Shown: one piece after another, positions 15,173 through 25,059 of the stretch | How the letters are laid out: every line of letters starts with the position of its first letter | How positions within the stretch are numbered: the stretch's first letter is position 1 | NCBI RefSeq assembly: GCF_016907275.1 | Contig: NZ_JAFBBP010000001.1 | Location: forward strand, 5,260,001-5,324,000 | DNA length: 64,000 bases | Direction of reading: 5' to 3' | From: Micromonospora luteifusca | GTDB taxonomy: Bacteria; Actinomycetota; Actinomycetes; Mycobacteriales; Micromonosporaceae | Translations under genes and position numbers: made by a program | Notes under the pieces: generated by a model | The model's database searches: none | Seen by the model: only the letters and a program-made list of their open reading frames with translations | Told to the model about the DNA's origin: nothing

Positions 15173-15889
15173 TCAGCAGGCGGGGCGGGGTGCCGGCGGC
15201 ACGGCCTCGCCCCACGCCGGCCCCGGCGCTGCCCCGCGCGCCGGCTCCAGCGCCGCGCTGCTCAGGATCCGCGCCCGGTCCGGGCCAGCGGCCACGCTGA
15301 CCAGGAAGCATCCGGTGCCCGGGCGGAGCCGGGCCGGCACGTCGAGCACGGCAGCGCTGCGGATCAGCACCGCGGCCAGTTCCCGGTCGGTGAACCGCAC
15401 GCCGAGGATGTGCCGGCGGACGTGCCGTCCGGCGGCCAGCAACGCCGAACGCCAGGCCGCCGCCGCGAGGCGGGACACCGACAGTCGGCGCGCTGGCGAG
15501 GCACCGGGAAGCGGCCCGCCGAGCAGCTCGCGCCGCCCCTGCCACCAGCCCGCTTCCAAGATCCGGGCGTACGCGTCCTGGTGCTCCTGGGGCACCCAGA
15601 GGCGGTGCAGCTCGTAGCGACGGCGCAGGCCGCCGACGGCCACCTCGTGCGTGACCGGGATGTCCAGCCGGTCGAGCAGCTGCCGCATCCGCTGCGCGGC
15701 GTCCTCCCGGTTGAACTCCACCGGTGCGTAGGCCGTGAGTGCCGCGCTCGGCCGGGCGGCGGTCGGCGGCCGTGTGCAGCGCCGCAGGCAGGCGGCCTCG
15801 AACGCGTCGCCCAGCGTCAGCCAGTCCAGTGGGGGTGGCGGCGCCGGGGTGCGGGGTCGGTCGAGTAGGGCGGTTTGGCGGACCAACAT
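15173..15889 (-). CDS. Conserved-looking hypothetical protein, 238 aa
   Basis: This is a cytosolic protein without a signal or membrane helix. A proline-rich N-terminal stretch of about 20 residues precedes two apparently related alpha/beta segments. The second (around residues 150-215) has the pattern AAWRSALLAAG, then VRFTDRELAAVLIRSA, then LRPGTGCFLVSV. By eye this is reminiscent of the LAGLIDADG-type fold found in WhiA, but the match is weak and no catalytic residues are evident. The ATG at 15889 has an AGAGGAG ribosome site. It lies upstream of, and co-directional with, the TAXI lipoprotein gene (82 bp gap), so the two could share a transcript. Function is unknown. Confidence 0.6.
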   Translation of the reverse strand: MLVRQTALLDRPRTPAPPPPLDWLTLGDAFEAACLRRCTRPPTAARPSAALTAYAPVEFNREDAAQRMRQLLDRLDIPVTHEVAVGGLRRRYELHRLWVPQEHQDAYARILEAGWWQGRRELLGGPLPGASPARRLSVSRLAAAAWRSALLAAGRHVRRHILGVRFTDRELAAVLIRSAAVLDVPARLRPGTGCFLVSVAAGPDRARILSSAALEPARGAAPGPAWGEAVPPAPRPAC

Positions 15890-15992
15890 GGGCTCCTCTG
15901 TCGGAGTCGGGGTTCCCCTACCGTGGCCCCTGCCTCGCCGTTACGGAACTGGTCCGGCCCAGCCTTGAGCAAATCTTGCGGCTGCCCCGCCG

Positions 15993-16790
15993 CTACAGGT
16001 CGGTGACCACCAGGTCCACCTGCCGTGCCCGCCCGGGCGCGGTGGCCTGTTCCTCGACGGTGTGCTTCAACTCCCGCAGCGTGCCGACCAGCTCCGCGGC
16101 GGTGCGCGGTCGGGCGCCGGCGACGAGCAGGTCACGGACCAGCCGCCCCTTGGTCGCCTTGTTGAAGTGGCTGACCACCGAGCGGACCGGTACGCCGTCG
16201 ACCTCCCGCTCGTGCAGCACTCGCACGGTGACGGTCCGCTCGGCCAGCTCGCCGCGCGGCGTCCAGGTGGCCGCGTACGCGCCGGAGCGCAGGTCCAGCA
16301 CCAGGCCCCGGCCGGCAGCGGCGTCCAACACCGGAGCCAGCTCCTTGCGCCAGTACGCCGACAACGCCCCGACGCCCGGCAGGCGAGCGCCGATCGGGCA
16401 GCGGTACGGAGGAATCCGGTCGGCCAGTCGGACCGCGCCCCACAGCCCGGAGCTGATCAGGATCGACCGGCGGGCCGTCCGTTGCGCCGCGGCGGGCAAC
16501 GACGCGAACTCCAGCGCCTCGTAGAGCACGCCGGTGTAGAGCCGCTCGGCGGGCGCGGTGGCGGCCTCCCGCAGGCGGGCGTTGCGGCGCAGCTCGCCCC
16601 GCTGACCCTCGCTGAGGCCGAGCGCCGCCCGTGCCGCCGCCTCGTCCGGTCCGGCGCTCAGCACCGTCAGGGCGTCCAGCACCCGCTCCCGGGCCGGGTT
16701 CAGCTCGGGCAGCGACAGCCGGTCCGGGGACCAGCGCCGCCCGGTGCCGGCGTCGGCCTTGCCCTCCGAGGGTGGCAGCAGGATGAGCAT
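15993..16790 (-). CDS. yaaA: YaaA-family peroxide-stress protein
   Basis: This is a 265-residue protein starting MLILLPPSEGKADAG, the signature N-terminus of the YaaA (DUF328) family. Typical later blocks include ISSGLWG (about residue 118) and the C-terminal SHFNKATKGRLVRDL. In E. coli YaaA limits free iron and DNA damage during peroxide stress. The ATG at 16790 is preceded by AGGAGA at 5 nt, which makes it a better start than an in-frame codon 54 nt further upstream. The gene is 50 bp downstream of the GT39-like membrane protein gene on the same strand. Nothing suggests functional linkage between them. Confidence 0.9.
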   Translation of the reverse strand: MLILLPPSEGKADAGTGRRWSPDRLSLPELNPARERVLDALTVLSAGPDEAAARAALGLSEGQRGELRRNARLREAATAPAERLYTGVLYEALEFASLPAAAQRTARRSILISSGLWGAVRLADRIPPYRCPIGARLPGVGALSAYWRKELAPVLDAAAGRGLVLDLRSGAYAATWTPRGELAERTVTVRVLHEREVDGVPVRSVVSHFNKATKGRLVRDLLVAGARPRTAAELVGTLRELKHTVEEQATAPGRARQVDLVVTDL

Positions 16791-16840
16791 CAGGTCTCCT
16801 CGACGGGCGGAACGCGGCCCGGCCAGCGTACGACCCGCCG

Positions 16841-18466
16841 TCACCGCCAGGGCCGCACCGGGGTGTCGGGGTGGTACACGCGATAGCCGCCCACCTCCCG
16901 CACGGGTGCGGCGTCGGCCCGGTCGGCGAGCAGCCTGCGTAGCCGCCGATCCATCGGGGAGCCGACCTCCACGACGTAGCCCGGTCGCTGGGCGCTCCCG
17001 ACCTGCCGCCAGTACGGGCGGTAGCGGTTCTGCCCGGGGGACAGATCACCGTCGAGCACCCCGCAGACCACCGTCTCGTCCGTGTTGAAGATCAACCGGT
17101 TGCAGGTCCAGTAGTCCCCGTACACCTCGTGGGGACCGTCGGCGCGCAGCGCGGCGGCCAACTCCCGGACCTGGCGTTCCTCGGTCCGCGACGCCGCGGT
17201 GCCGGTGGCCGCGAAGAGCACGGTGATCACCAGCGTGGTCGCGGTCAGTGTGGCCAGCACGGCGGTGGACAGCACACCGGTGAGCCGGCCGACCGCGCCG
17301 ACCGTGCCCCGCCAACAGGCCACCGCCGCCACCCAGAGCGGCCAGAGCACCGCCGGCAGCGACAGTTGCAGCACCGACAGGTACCGGGCGTTGTCCAGTG
17401 GGCTGGTCGCGGCGAGCGGGCTGCGGACGTACGACAGCAGGGTCAACGCGGCACCGGCGACCAGCGCGAGCTGCACCACCGGCCCGACCCGCTCCCCGCG
17501 TGGTGCCCCGGCCGCGCGACGGTACGCGAGCACCGCGAGTGCCGCGCCGGCCACCAGCAGCACCGGGTACAGCACGCCTGACCACTGTTGCCAGCGTCCG
17601 CAGCCGTCCACCGGGCAGAGCCCGTGCGCCAGCGGCACCCCCTCCAGCAGGCCGCCGCGGATCCGGTCGGACCAGGGCGGCTGCGGCCCGGCCTTGGTGC
17701 TGACCTGCCGGAACACCGACAGTGAGTCCTCGCCGGGCCCGGCCCGCAGGTTGTCCACGATCATCGGGGCCACGCCGACGACCACTCCCGCCACCAGCAG
17801 CAGGCCGGACCAGCCGAGCAGTTCCCGCCGTACCGCCCAGACCAGGGCCAGCCCGGCCACCGCGAGGTACGGCAGGATCAGCCAGTCCGACCAGACGGCC
17901 ACCCCGACGAGCAGGCCGAACAGGGCGACCGCGAGCCTTCGGCGGCGAATCGTGCCGGCGGCCAGCCCCACGGTGACCAGCAGCATCAGCAGCACCGCCG
18001 GCTTCACCTCCGGCCGGCCTCCGACCACGGTGATCTGGTCGCGCACCACCCGCTCTCCTCCGAGCGCGAGCAGACCCACCACGAAGGCGGCGAACCACGG
18101 GGTGCAGAGCCGGCGGGTCAGCCGATAGATGAGATAGAGGAAGACCGCGTACAGCGCGAGCATCGGCAGCCGCAGCACCGGCCAGCTCGGCCCAGCCACC
18201 GCCACCAGCGGAGCAGCCAGGTACGACTCCAACATGCCCATGTAATGCTGGCCGTAGAGGAAGATTGGGCGTTCCCGGCCCTGCCCGATGTGCAGCGCGG
18301 CGAGACCGAAGGTCGCCTCGTCGCTGTTCGACACCGGCACCGTGAAAAGCGTCAGGACCAGCCGGTAGACGACACCGGCGAGCCCGAACAGCAGCGCGAC
18401 GAGCGCCGGCCGGTCGAGTCGCGGACGCCATCGCCCACGGTGCTGCTCTGGATGCGACACGACCAA
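16841..18466 (-). CDS. GT39-like/GT-C membrane glycosyltransferase-like protein
   Basis: This is a 541-residue polytopic membrane protein with about ten hydrophobic helices and a soluble C-terminal tail of about 120 residues. After helix 1 the first extracytoplasmic loop contains VSNSDEATFGL (Asp49-Glu50) and then GQHYMGMLESYLAAPL. This is the arrangement of PMT/ArnT-like GT-C enzymes, which use dolichyl- or decaprenyl-phosphate sugars. The acceptor is unknown. It is monocistronic in appearance and divergent from the App1-like gene. Mannosylation of secreted proteins or of wall glycans are both possible, and the sequence does not decide between them. Confidence 0.75.
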   Translation of the reverse strand: MVVSHPEQHRGRWRPRLDRPALVALLFGLAGVVYRLVLTLFTVPVSNSDEATFGLAALHIGQGRERPIFLYGQHYMGMLESYLAAPLVAVAGPSWPVLRLPMLALYAVFLYLIYRLTRRLCTPWFAAFVVGLLALGGERVVRDQITVVGGRPEVKPAVLLMLLVTVGLAAGTIRRRRLAVALFGLLVGVAVWSDWLILPYLAVAGLALVWAVRRELLGWSGLLLVAGVVVGVAPMIVDNLRAGPGEDSLSVFRQVSTKAGPQPPWSDRIRGGLLEGVPLAHGLCPVDGCGRWQQWSGVLYPVLLVAGAALAVLAYRRAAGAPRGERVGPVVQLALVAGAALTLLSYVRSPLAATSPLDNARYLSVLQLSLPAVLWPLWVAAVACWRGTVGAVGRLTGVLSTAVLATLTATTLVITVLFAATGTAASRTEERQVRELAAALRADGPHEVYGDYWTCNRLIFNTDETVVCGVLDGDLSPGQNRYRPYWRQVGSAQRPGYVVEVGSPMDRRLRRLLADRADAAPVREVGGYRVYHPDTPVRPWR

Positions 18467-18583
18467 CGCCCCCGTCGTCGTCCCGACCGGAGTGTTTCAC
18501 GTTCGGCCGGGCCGCCGAGGCGGATCGGCGCAGCCGGGCCGGCTCGCGTGGCCGTGGCTGTCGACGTGTGGCAGGGTTGGCGC

Positions 18584-19624
18584 GTGCCACCCACTCCCGC
18601 CGGCCAACTGGCCGTTCCGAACCTGCATCGGGCTGCACGGATCGAGGACGCCGTCCACCAGCTCGTTCAGCGCCGGCTGCGGCGCACCGGCTGGCGGGTC
18701 AACATCGTCGCGTACACGGGCTACGGCGCGCCGGGGTGGGTGCGCGTGATGTGCCGGGTGCTGCTGGGCCGTCCGGACACCCGCCAGCGGGGCCGGCTGG
18801 ACAAGGTCCGCGGCTGGCGCAGCTTCACGACGCTGCCCAACAAGCACGTCACGGTGACCATCGAGGCCGGCGGGGTGCGGCACGAGACGCAGGCCGACCG
18901 CAGCGGCTTCGTCGACACGCTGGTCGAGGCTGACCTGCCACCGGGCTGGGGCACGGTCCGCCTCAGCGTCCCGGACGCCGATCCGGTCGACGCGCCGGTG
19001 CGCATCCTCGACCCCGAGGTCAAGTTCGGCATCATCTCCGACATCGACGACACGGTGATGGTGACCGCGCTGCCCCGGCCGCTGCTCGCCGCATGGAACA
19101 CGTTCGTGCTCGACGAGCACGCCCGAGCCGCCGTGCCCGGCATGGCGGTGCTCTACGAGCGGCTGGTCACCGCGCACCCCGGCGCTCCGGTCTTCTACCT
19201 CTCCACCGGCGCGTGGAACGTGGCGCCCACCCTGACCCGCTTCCTGTCGCGGCACCTCTACCCGGCCGGGCCGCTGCTGCTCACCGACTGGGGCCCGACC
19301 GCCGACCGCTGGTTCCGCAGCGGGATGGAACACAAACGGTCCACGCTGGCTCGGCTGTCCCGGGAGTTCCCCGAGGTGCGCTGGTTGCTGGTCGGCGACG
19401 ACGGCCAGCACGACCAGGAGATCTACCGGGAGTTCGCCGCCGCCCACCCGGAGAACGTCGCCGGAGTGGCGATCCGCCGGCTCTCCCCGACCCAGTCGGT
19501 GCTGGCCGGCACCCTGCCCGCCCCGGCGGGCCGCCCGTCGTCGGGGCCGGTGGGGCAGAAGTGGCTCTCCGCGCCGGACGGCGCCGGCCTGTGGCAACTG
19601 CTGCGCGACGCCGGCCTGGTCTGA
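18584..19624 (+). CDS. App1-family phosphatase-like protein (HAD-type)
   Basis: This protein of about 346 residues carries the DUF2183/App1 catalytic domain. The HAD-like motif SDIDDTV places the nucleophile and general acid at Asp153 and Asp155. Later blocks YLSTGAWNV and LVGDDGQHDQEIY complete the active site. A beta-rich N-terminal region of about 120 residues precedes it, as is usual in bacterial members. Yeast App1 is a Mg-dependent phosphatidate phosphatase, and the bacterial substrate is unproven. The start is uncertain: GTG 18584 is used, and GTG 18548 is in frame. It is divergent from the GT39-like gene and followed by a small membrane protein gene. Confidence 0.82.
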   Translation: MPPTPAGQLAVPNLHRAARIEDAVHQLVQRRLRRTGWRVNIVAYTGYGAPGWVRVMCRVLLGRPDTRQRGRLDKVRGWRSFTTLPNKHVTVTIEAGGVRHETQADRSGFVDTLVEADLPPGWGTVRLSVPDADPVDAPVRILDPEVKFGIISDIDDTVMVTALPRPLLAAWNTFVLDEHARAAVPGMAVLYERLVTAHPGAPVFYLSTGAWNVAPTLTRFLSRHLYPAGPLLLTDWGPTADRWFRSGMEHKRSTLARLSREFPEVRWLLVGDDGQHDQEIYREFAAAHPENVAGVAIRRLSPTQSVLAGTLPAPAGRPSSGPVGQKWLSAPDGAGLWQLLRDAGLV

Positions 19625-19704
19625 CCGGGCGCTGCCGGAGGGTTGCGGGGGAGCGTTACGTTTCCATCCGCCCCGCCTGAGCGGGAGGCGGGAAGCGAGG
19701 GTTG

Positions 19705-20307
19705 ATGGTGCGCGTCACGGTGAACGACGAGGAGGCGGACCAGACCGCGCGCCTGCAGGGCGAGCAGATCGTCGCGTACGAGCGGCGTGGGCCCTTCTGG
19801 GGACGCTTGGCGCAGTTCGCGGTAGTGGTTGCCCTCGCTGCGGGGCTCGTCGCCTCGACGCTGGTGCTGGACACCGTGAAAAGCTTCTACCCGGGCGTGG
19901 GAGTGTTCAAGTCCACCCCTGCCCAACACCCGGCGGAGGCAACAGTCCACGAATGCCGCCGGGTCGGTCCGGTGAGCGGCGATGGGTTCGGCTACTGGTG
20001 GCACTGCGCGGTGACGGTGCAGACTCGCGACGGTCGCGAGGTGCGGACCGTGGTCCGACACTCGACCGTCACCCCCGACGACCGGGGCAGGCCGGTCGAG
20101 TTCCGCGAGGTCTGCTTCGGCAAGGGCAACACCGATTGCCGGTACGGTCGCCCGGCGTGGCGAATCTGGGCCTTCGCTCTGGCACTGCTGGGCATCCTGC
20201 GGACCGGCCTGGTGCTCGGGCTGCTCATGGGCGTCGGGGTTTATCTGCTGAGAACGGTGGTGGGTGTCCCGAGGTACTTCGCCTGGGTCAACCGCCGACG
20301 TCACTGA
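19705..20307 (+). CDS. Two-helix membrane protein of unknown function
   Basis: This is a 200-residue protein. A cytoplasmic N-terminus of about 35 residues is followed by a helix (about 36-55), then an extracytoplasmic domain of about 95 residues with three or four cysteines (HECRR, WHCAV, EVCFG, DCRYG) that could form disulfides. A second hydrophobic region of about 30 residues precedes a basic C-terminus. The layout resembles DUF3592-like membrane proteins, but no family is certain. The ATG at 19705 is preceded by GCGAGG. The stop lies 17 bp from the convergent glgB stop, with no obvious terminator between them. Confidence 0.65.
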   Translation: MVRVTVNDEEADQTARLQGEQIVAYERRGPFWGRLAQFAVVVALAAGLVASTLVLDTVKSFYPGVGVFKSTPAQHPAEATVHECRRVGPVSGDGFGYWWHCAVTVQTRDGREVRTVVRHSTVTPDDRGRPVEFREVCFGKGNTDCRYGRPAWRIWAFALALLGILRTGLVLGLLMGVGVYLLRTVVGVPRYFAWVNRRRH

Positions 20308-20324
20308 TCTGGAGCGTCGGCCGT

Positions 20325-22427
20325 TCAGCCCTGGCGGAGCCAGACGGCGCCCAGCGGAGGCACCTGGAGGGCCGCGGAGGCCACCATCCCGTGCCAGGGC
20401 ACGTCCTCGGCGCGTACCTCGCCCAGGTTGCCCACCCCGGACCCGCCGTAGTGGTGGGCGTCGGTGTTGAGCACCTCGGTCCAGGTGCCGCCGGCCGGCA
20501 GGCCGATCCGGTAGTCGTGCAGCGGCTGGGCGGAGAAGTTCGCCACGCAGACCAGCGTCGAGCCGTCCGGGGCGATCCGGACGAACGACACGGTGTTGTT
20601 GGCGACGTCGTCGCCGGCGATCCACCGGAACCCGGCCGGCTCGGTGTCCTGTGCCCAGAGCGCCGGGGTGTCCCGGTAGACCCGGTTGAGGTCACCGACG
20701 AGCCGTTGCACGCCGGCGCGGGCCGGGTCGTGCAGCAGGTACCAGTCGAGGCCGCGTTCCTCGCTCCACTCCCGGTCGTCGGCCAACTCGGAGCCCATGA
20801 AGAGCAGCTGCTTGCCCGGGTGCGCCCACATGTACGCCAGCAGCGCCCGTACGTTCGCCAGCCGTTGCCAGGTGTCGCCGGGCATCTTGCCGGCCAGGGA
20901 GCCCTTGCCGTGCACCACCTCGTCGTGGCTGATCGGCAGCACGTAGTTCTCGCTCCAGGCGTACGCCAGGGAGAAGGTGAGCTGGTGGTGGTGGTGCTGG
21001 CGGTAGATCGGGTCCTTCGAGGTGTAGAGCAGGGTGTCGTGCATCCAGCCCATGTTCCATTTGAACCCGAAGCCCAGCCCGCCCTCGGCGGTGGAGCGGG
21101 TGACCCCCGGCCAGGCGGTGGACTCCTCGGCGATCATGACGACGCCGGCGTGGTGCTTGTAGACGGTCGCGTTCACCTCCTGCATGAGCGCGATGGCTTC
21201 CAGGTTCTCCCGGCCGCCGTACTTGTTGGGTGCCCACTGGCCGTGCTCGCGGGAGTAGTCCAGGTAGAGCATCGAGGCGACGGCGTCCACCCGCAGCCCG
21301 TCGACGTGGAACTGGTCGCACCAGTAGAGCGCATTGGCGACCAGGAAGTTACGCACCTCGTTGCGGCCGAAGTCGAAGACGTACGTGCCCCAGTCGGGGT
21401 GCTCGCCCCGGCGCGGGTCGGGGTGCTCGTAGAGCGGGGTGCCGTCGAAGCGGCCCAGCGCCCACTCGTCCTTGGGGAAGTGCGCGGGCACCCAGTCCAG
21501 GATCACGCCGACGCCCGCGGCGTGCAGCTGGTCGACGAGGTAGCGGAAGTCGTCCGGGTTGCCGAACCGGGACGTCGGCGCGAAGTAGCCGGTGACCTGA
21601 TAACCCCAGGAACCGCCGAACGGGTGCTCCATCACGGGGAGGAACTCCACGTGCGTGAAGCCCAACTCCGTGACGTACGCGGTGAGCTGCTCGGCCAGCT
21701 CGCGGTAGCCCAGGCCGGGCCGCCACGAGCCGAGGTGCACCTCGTAGACGCTCATCGGCTCCTGGTGCGGCTGCCGCTCGGCTCGCCGGGCCAGCCAGTC
21801 CGCGTCGTTCCACCGGTACGTCGAGTGGTGCACCACCGAGGCGGTGGCCGGCGGCACCTCCGCGTACGTGGCGAGGGGGTCGGCCTTGTCCCGCCACTGC
21901 CCGTCGGCGCCGAGCACCCGGTACTTGTAGCGGGCCCCGACCCGGGCGTTGGGGACGAACAGTTCCCATACTCCGGTGGAGCCGAGCGACCGCATCGGCC
22001 AGCCGTCGTCGGGCGCCCAGCCGGTGAAGTCGCCGATCACCCGGACTCCGCGAGCGTTGGGTGCCCAGACGCTGAACGCGACGCCCTCGTCGAAGACGCG
22101 CGCCCCCAGCGCCTCCCACAGCCGCTCGTGGCGGCCCTCGCGGATCAGGTGCAGGTCCAGCTCACCGAGGGTCGGCGGGTAGCGGTACGGGTCGTCGTGC
22201 GCGGTGCCGTCGACCTCCACCCGGTAGTCGAGCACGGTGCCCTCGACCTGGGTTTCGAAGACGCCGATGTCGTGCACCCGCTTCATCGGGTGCCGCTCGT
22301 CGCCAACGAGCAGCACCACGTCTCCGGCGCCTCTGCGCATCGTGCGGATCGTCGTCGACGTGTCGGTGGGGTGCGCGCCGAGCAGCGCGTGCGGGTCGTG
22401 CGTCGCGCCGGTGATCAGCTGGTCCAT
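20325..22427 (-). CDS. glgB: 1,4-alpha-glucan branching enzyme
   Basis: This 700-residue GH13 enzyme introduces alpha-1,6 branches into glycogen. An N-terminal CBM48-type region (about 100-210) is followed by the catalytic barrel with [11 protein letters not shown] (nucleophile Asp381), MIAEESTAW (acid/base Glu434) and [10 protein letters not shown], and a C-terminal beta domain. Length is typical for actinobacterial GlgB. Its start overlaps the 3' end of glgE by 13 bp, so the branching enzyme is translationally coupled to the maltosyltransferase. In mycobacteria and streptomycetes these two enzymes build alpha-glucan cooperatively. Confidence 0.96.
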   Translation of the reverse strand: MDQLITGATHDPHALLGAHPTDTSTTIRTMRRGAGDVVLLVGDERHPMKRVHDIGVFETQVEGTVLDYRVEVDGTAHDDPYRYPPTLGELDLHLIREGRHERLWEALGARVFDEGVAFSVWAPNARGVRVIGDFTGWAPDDGWPMRSLGSTGVWELFVPNARVGARYKYRVLGADGQWRDKADPLATYAEVPPATASVVHHSTYRWNDADWLARRAERQPHQEPMSVYEVHLGSWRPGLGYRELAEQLTAYVTELGFTHVEFLPVMEHPFGGSWGYQVTGYFAPTSRFGNPDDFRYLVDQLHAAGVGVILDWVPAHFPKDEWALGRFDGTPLYEHPDPRRGEHPDWGTYVFDFGRNEVRNFLVANALYWCDQFHVDGLRVDAVASMLYLDYSREHGQWAPNKYGGRENLEAIALMQEVNATVYKHHAGVVMIAEESTAWPGVTRSTAEGGLGFGFKWNMGWMHDTLLYTSKDPIYRQHHHHQLTFSLAYAWSENYVLPISHDEVVHGKGSLAGKMPGDTWQRLANVRALLAYMWAHPGKQLLFMGSELADDREWSEERGLDWYLLHDPARAGVQRLVGDLNRVYRDTPALWAQDTEPAGFRWIAGDDVANNTVSFVRIAPDGSTLVCVANFSAQPLHDYRIGLPAGGTWTEVLNTDAHHYGGSGVGNLGEVRAEDVPWHGMVASAALQVPPLGAVWLRQG

Positions 22428-24565
22428 CGGTCGTCCTTCGGGGCGGCGTCGGTCGGTGCGGAGGCGGACGAGCGGGCGGCACCCGAGCGGGCAGCGGACA
22501 ACCGGGACGCCACCGTGACCGGGGTCGTCGGCGCGGTACCGCCGGAGAGGTCGTCCGGCACCTCGGCGACGGTGAGGTCCGCCGGCTCGGCGCCCGCCGG
22601 CTGCGGCGCGGTCGGCGGGGTCGGGCGGCGCACCGTCAGCACGTGCGCCGGTTGCAGGTACGGGTCGAGCCGCACCGCGTTGCGCTGACCCCAGTCGTAG
22701 CTGGTGCCGGTGAGTTCGTCGTGCACGGTGAACCGCTCGTGCCAGTCGAAGCCGAGCGCCGGCATGTCGAGGGTGGTGTTACCCCACTGCACGACGCGCG
22801 GGTCGAACGAGCAGATCACGATGACGGTGTTGCCGGTGTCCGGGTCGTGCTTGGACCAGCAGAGCAGCGCCGGGTTGTCGATCTCGTGGAAGCGCAGGTT
22901 GCGGAGCTGGTGCAGGGCCGGGTTGTCGCGGCGTACCCGGTTGAGGGTGGCCAGGAACGGAGCCAGCGAGCGGCCCTGCGCCTCGGCGCCGGCCCAGTCG
23001 CGGGGGCGCAGCTCGTACTTCTCGTTGTCCAGGTATTCCTCCGCCCCCGGCCGGGCCACGTGCTCGAACAGCTCGAAACCCGCGTACAGGCCCCAGGACG
23101 GGGAGAGCAGCGCGGCCAGCACCGCCCGAATCTTGAACATGGGCGGGCCGCCGTGCTGCAACGACTCGTGCAGGATGTCCGGGGTGTTCGGCCAGAAGTT
23201 CGGCCGCATGTAGTCGGCCGACGCGATCAGCTCCTCGCAGTACTCCCGCATCTCGGCGGCCGTCGTGCGCCAGGTGAAATAGGTGTACGACTGCGTGAAG
23301 CCGATCTTGCCGAGGCCGTGCATGATGGCCGGCCGGGTGAACGCCTCGGCCAGGAACAGCACGTCCGGGTCGACCTTCTTCACCTCGGCGATCAGCCAGT
23401 GCCAGAAGTCGAACGGCTTGGTGTGCGGGTTGTCCACGCGGAAGATCCGGATGCCCTCGCCGACCCAGTGCAGCACCACCCGCAGCACCTCGGCCCGGAT
23501 GCCCTCCGGGTCGTTGTCGAAGTTGACCGGGTAGATGTCCTGGTACTTCTTCGGGGGGTTCTCCGCGTACGCGATGCTGCCGTCGGCCCGGGTGGTGAAC
23601 CACTCCGGGTGCTCGGTCACCCAGGGGTGGTCCGGCGCACACTGCAACGCCAGATCCATCGCCACCTCCAGCCCCTGCGCCGCCGCCGCGGCGATGAAGG
23701 CCCGGAAGTCTGCCGGCGTACCCAGATCGGGGTGGATGGTGTCGTGGCCGCCCTCGGCGGCGCCGATCGCCCACGGCGAGCCCACGTCGTCCGGTCCGGC
23801 GGTGAGCGCGTTGTTGCGGCCCTTGCGGTTGACCCGGCCGATCGGGTGGATCGGCGGCAGGTAGAGCACGTCGAAGCCCATCGCGGCCACGCCGGGCAGC
23901 CGCTCGGTGGCGGTCGCGAAGGTGCCGGACCGACCGCCCACCGCTCCTTCGGAGCGGGGGAAGAACTCGTACCAGGCCGAGTAGAGGGCCCGCTTGCGGT
24001 CCACCCAGATCGAGTACGTGTCACCGACGGTGACCAACTCCCGCACCGGGTGCTCCCAGAGCAGGTCGGCCAGGGCCAGCGCCGGGTCGACTCGCTGCGG
24101 CAACGGCAGGTCGGTCTCGACAAGCGCGGTGAGCGCGTCGGCGACCCGGGGCCGGTCGGCGGTCGGGACGAGGTCCCGGGCGGCGGCGAGCACCCGCGCG
24201 CCCTCGGCCAGGTCGTTGGCCAGGTCCTCCGGGCCCTGCCCGGCGGCGATCTTCTTCGTCACCGCGTTCTGCCAGGTCAGGTACGGGTCCTGGAACGCCT
24301 CGACGGCGAAGGCCCAGGAGCCGACGTCGTCCGGCCGGATGGTGGCGTGCCACCGGTCCTGGCCGGGCTCGCCGGGGCGCATCCGGGTGAACGGCCTGGT
24401 GACGCCGTCCGGACCCATCCAGACCACGTTGCAGCCGAGCGCGTCGTGCCCCTCCCGGTAGGCGCGCGCCGACACCGGAATCGGCTCGTCGACCACCGCC
24501 TTGGCCGGGTATCGCCCGCACGAGACGACGGGGGAGACGTCTTCGATCGGGAACCGTCCAGTCAC
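22415..24565 (-). CDS. glgE: Alpha-1,4-glucan:maltose-1-phosphate maltosyltransferase
   Basis: This 716-residue GH13_3 enzyme extends alpha-1,4-glucans using maltose-1-phosphate. Nucleophile Asp378 ([11 protein letters not shown]) and acid/base Glu407 (FLAEAFTRP) lie 29 residues apart, as in the Streptomyces enzyme. The N-terminus [14 protein letters not shown] and the YLPPIHPIG block are also typical. The last 75 or so residues, after VLTVRRP, form a Pro/Ala/Thr/Ser-rich tail that the family usually lacks. TreS and Pep2 (maltokinase), which supply the donor, are not in the window and must be encoded elsewhere. The gene begins the glgE-glgB operon, with about 1 kb of repeat-rich DNA upstream. 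Confidence 0.96.
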   Translation of the reverse strand: MTGRFPIEDVSPVVSCGRYPAKAVVDEPIPVSARAYREGHDALGCNVVWMGPDGVTRPFTRMRPGEPGQDRWHATIRPDDVGSWAFAVEAFQDPYLTWQNAVTKKIAAGQGPEDLANDLAEGARVLAAARDLVPTADRPRVADALTALVETDLPLPQRVDPALALADLLWEHPVRELVTVGDTYSIWVDRKRALYSAWYEFFPRSEGAVGGRSGTFATATERLPGVAAMGFDVLYLPPIHPIGRVNRKGRNNALTAGPDDVGSPWAIGAAEGGHDTIHPDLGTPADFRAFIAAAAAQGLEVAMDLALQCAPDHPWVTEHPEWFTTRADGSIAYAENPPKKYQDIYPVNFDNDPEGIRAEVLRVVLHWVGEGIRIFRVDNPHTKPFDFWHWLIAEVKKVDPDVLFLAEAFTRPAIMHGLGKIGFTQSYTYFTWRTTAAEMREYCEELIASADYMRPNFWPNTPDILHESLQHGGPPMFKIRAVLAALLSPSWGLYAGFELFEHVARPGAEEYLDNEKYELRPRDWAGAEAQGRSLAPFLATLNRVRRDNPALHQLRNLRFHEIDNPALLCWSKHDPDTGNTVIVICSFDPRVVQWGNTTLDMPALGFDWHERFTVHDELTGTSYDWGQRNAVRLDPYLQPAHVLTVRRPTPPTAPQPAGAEPADLTVAEVPDDLSGGTAPTTPVTVASRLSAARSGAARSSASAPTDAAPKDDRWTS

Positions 24566-24659
24566 CCCGCCAACCTACTGCGCGAGATCCGTTCGCGCGC
24601 GGCCAAGCACCCCGGTCCCCCTCGCCCTCCGGGGCCGCGAGTCACGATCCGCGCCGGCT

Positions 24660-24950
24660 CCGGTCACCGCAGGGGTGGACGGGATCCGCACGGCCCTGGT
24701 CCGCTACCACCTGCCGGGCTCGACCCGGCGCGCCGAACCTCGAAGAGTTGCGGGCACGGCTGGACCGCGCCGAGCAGAGCTGATCGGCGCTCCCGGTACC
24801 CGGCTGCCGCCCGAGCACCACCGCCGAAATCAGTCTGCACGACGCCTACGCCGGCGACCGGCGGCGCGAAGGCTGGTCACCGTCGTGTGGCGGGCCGCCG
24901 ATGCTCCCGCCGGCCCGGCCCATTTCGCCGCCACCCTCCCCGTCGCCTGA
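24660..24950 (+). pseudogene. Degraded coding remnant upstream of glgE
   Basis: Within this gene-free stretch, short protein-like segments occur in different plus-strand frames. The order is VDGIRTALVRYHLPGSTRR, then NLEELRARLDRAEQS followed by a stop, then TTAEISLHDAYAGDRRREGW, then LVTVVWRAADAPAGPAHFAA. Successive frame changes with locally plausible codon use suggest a small gene inactivated by frameshifts. No family is recognisable and no intact start-to-stop version exists. Chance open frames in high-GC DNA are an alternative. Confidence 0.3.
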
Positions 24951-25048
24951 CGGACGTCGCTGTCGCCTGCCGGACGTCGGCGTCGCTGTCGCCTGCCGGA
25001 CGTCGGCGTCGCTGTCGCCTGATGGACGTCGGCGTCGCCCGATGGGGT
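24942..25048. repeat. 26-bp direct tandem repeat
   Basis: Units beginning GTCGCCTG start at 24962, 24988 and 25014, exactly 26 bp apart. A shorter first copy lies at 24942 and a decaying last copy runs to about 25048. The central block GGACGTCGGCGTCGC is repeated almost unchanged. It directly abuts the 54-bp array, so the whole 24.94-25.42 kb interval is repetitive. Confidence 0.8.
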
Positions 25049-25059
25049 TGCGTGACGTC

